6,857 nucleotides of DNA, taken from the NCBI GenBank assembly GCA_016201195.1, contig JACQDI010000558.1:1-6857 (forward strand), written 5' to 3'. The notes under the pieces were generated by a model. That model did not search any database. It was not told the DNA's origin and saw only the letters and a list, made by a program, of their open reading frames with translations. The position numbers and the translations under genes were made by a program. Origin of the DNA: Acidobacteriota bacterium. GTDB lineage: Bacteria; Acidobacteriota; Terriglobia; Bryobacterales; JACQDG01. Every line of letters begins with the position of its first letter. The first letter of the stretch is position 1. This document shows, one piece after another, positions 5,969 through 6,857 of this stretch.

Positions 5969-6857
5969 CTACCTCCCCGCGGCCCGCTGCTCGAAGACCT
6001 TGCGAGCCTCTGCGAACTGGGAGAGCACATGCTTACGCTCGCGGTCCGAGCGCCAGCCGGGATGCTGCTCGGCCTGTCGGGCGATGTCTTCGATCCAGCG
6101 GATGAAATATTCGGCGTCGGTGCGGGAGCGGATCGGCTGATCGCCGGTCATCACGTAGATGGCGCCGGTCTCGGCGTACGCGAAGCGGTCGTCGATCGGC
6201 CGCTGGGCATTGGATCCGAGGATGCGTAGGGTATACCACCCGCTCCCGCTCACCCGAATCCGCTTGCTGATCTCGGTCGTCCCCGATTCGATCACCTGCC
6301 CGTTGCGCAGCACCTCCAGCTTGTCGACCGGCGCTACGGACTCGACCCGTCCCTGCAATTCGATCTCGCCGCCCTCAGCCGGCAGGCGGATTTCGTCGCC
6401 CGGCAGGCGGCCGTCGATCCGGAAATCGAGCAGCGGCCCGTTGGTCACGAAGGTGCGGCCGGCGCGGAAGGCATCCACCCACGCGGGATATTCGAGCTTC
6501 GGCCCGAGGTACGCATAGGTGCGGTCGGCGCCGATGATGGGCGTGCGGTGCAGGCTCAGGATGGAATCCTCACCGGCCGTGGCCGAGATCCGGAAGCCGC
6601 AGTTGAGCGCGCGATGCCACACCTCGCTGGTGGCCCGCTGGTGGCCGGCGCTGGTGAGCAGCTCGATGTATTCGGTCACGCCCAGGGCGAGGTCGACCGG
6701 AAAGCCTCGCGCCACGGCGTAGCCCGTGCGCACCGGGTCTCCGGACCAGGGATGCACGTAGCCCCCGATCGCCCCCTGCGCCCGCGCCAGCCGGAACATA
6801 TCGGTATTGCTGGGATACAAGCTCTCGATGGCCGTCCCCTCGTAGCCGGTGGTGAAG
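5969..6857 (-). CDS. CehA/McbA-type PHP metallohydrolase, C-terminal part, cut by right edge
   Basis: The frame is open to the right edge. About 296 residues are visible and the N-terminus lies outside. A TTG at 6820 could start a shorter protein, but the open frame upstream (FTTGYEGTAIESL) and the domain content show the gene continues. Seen: GGYVHPW, with its His codon at 6754-6752, then GVTEYIELL, NCGFRISATAGEDS with Asp at 6568-6566, YAYLG, and WVDAFRAGRTFVTNGPLLDFRIDG. This is the characteristic C-terminal half of the CehA/McbA branch of the PHP superfamily, in which His and Asp residues bind catalytic metals. A beta-rich stretch follows (GEIELQGRVESVAPVDKLEVL), then a helical tail. Named family members hydrolyse carbamate or amide bonds, but most are uncharacterised, so the substrate is open. 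Signal peptide and early metal ligands cannot be judged. It faces the hydrolase gene with only 10 bases between stops and no visible terminator. Confidence 0.8.
   Translation of the reverse strand, partial: FTTGYEGTAIESLYPSNTDMFRLARAQGAIGGYVHPWSGDPVRTGYAVARGFPVDLALGVTEYIELLTSAGHQRATSEVWHRALNCGFRISATAGEDSILSLHRTPIIGADRTYAYLGPKLEYPAWVDAFRAGRTFVTNGPLLDFRIDGRLPGDEIRLPAEGGEIELQGRVESVAPVDKLEVLRNGQVIESGTTEISKRIRVSGSGWYTLRILGSNAQRPIDDRFAYAETGAIYVMTGDQPIRSRTDAEYFIRWIEDIARQAEQHPGWRSDRERKHVLSQFAEARKVFEQRAAGR

Noticed and set aside
5969..6820. A complete 283-residue protein starting at TTG 6820.
   Set aside because: The same frame stays open to the right edge, and the conserved GGYVHPW segment is internal to CehA/McbA proteins, so the gene is partial here.
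1..6857. A new defence, mobile or biosynthetic system.
   Set aside because: All six genes belong to recognisable transport, hydrolase, glycosyltransferase, phosphoribosyltransferase or BON families. There are no integrase, transposase, nuclease, toxin-antitoxin or repeat-array signs.

Overview
The window is GC-rich, gene-dense bacterial DNA with six protein genes and almost no free intergenic space. The tandem-BON secreted protein and the CxxC-tailed PyrE-like phosphoribosyltransferase resemble proteins I associate with Acidobacteriota. That assignment rests on remembered sequence style, not on a search, and is tentative. I see no tRNA, rRNA, CRISPR array, insertion sequence, phage gene or attachment site.

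Layout: (1) Bases 2-1234 (+) hold the C-terminal ~410 residues of a sodium:solute symporter that is open at the left edge. (2) Bases 1231-2403 (+) encode a complete M24 metallopeptidase of the Xaa-Pro aminopeptidase type, joined to the symporter by an ATGA stop/start overlap. (3) A 56-base gap with two small perfect stem-loops separates it from a convergent membrane glycosyltransferase of GT-C/ArnT type (3962-2460, -). (4) That gene diverges from a PyrE-like phosphoribosyltransferase (3957-4568, +). The two start codons share the palindrome ATGCAT, so there is no intergenic promoter space. (5) Downstream of pyrE, on the same strand and closely spaced, come a secreted tandem-BON protein (4590-5057, with an in-frame stop before its last ~27 codons) and a membrane-anchored alpha/beta hydrolase (5155-5958). 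(6) Convergent with the hydrolase is the C-terminal part of a CehA/McbA-type PHP metallohydrolase (5969 to the right edge, -).

How they work together: symporter and peptidase look like a translationally coupled uptake-and-hydrolysis pair, plausibly for small peptides or amino acids. The pyrE-BON-hydrolase group is arranged like one transcription unit, but its members share no obvious pathway. I found no convincing new multi-gene system. The strongest anomaly is the TAA at 5055-5057, which interrupts the second BON domain while the remaining conserved residues follow in the same frame up to a second stop at 5139-5141. This could be a recent nonsense mutation, an assembly error or, less likely, recoding. 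The next most interesting points are the shared ATGCAT start and a candidate extended -10 element that would make the pyrE mRNA leaderless.
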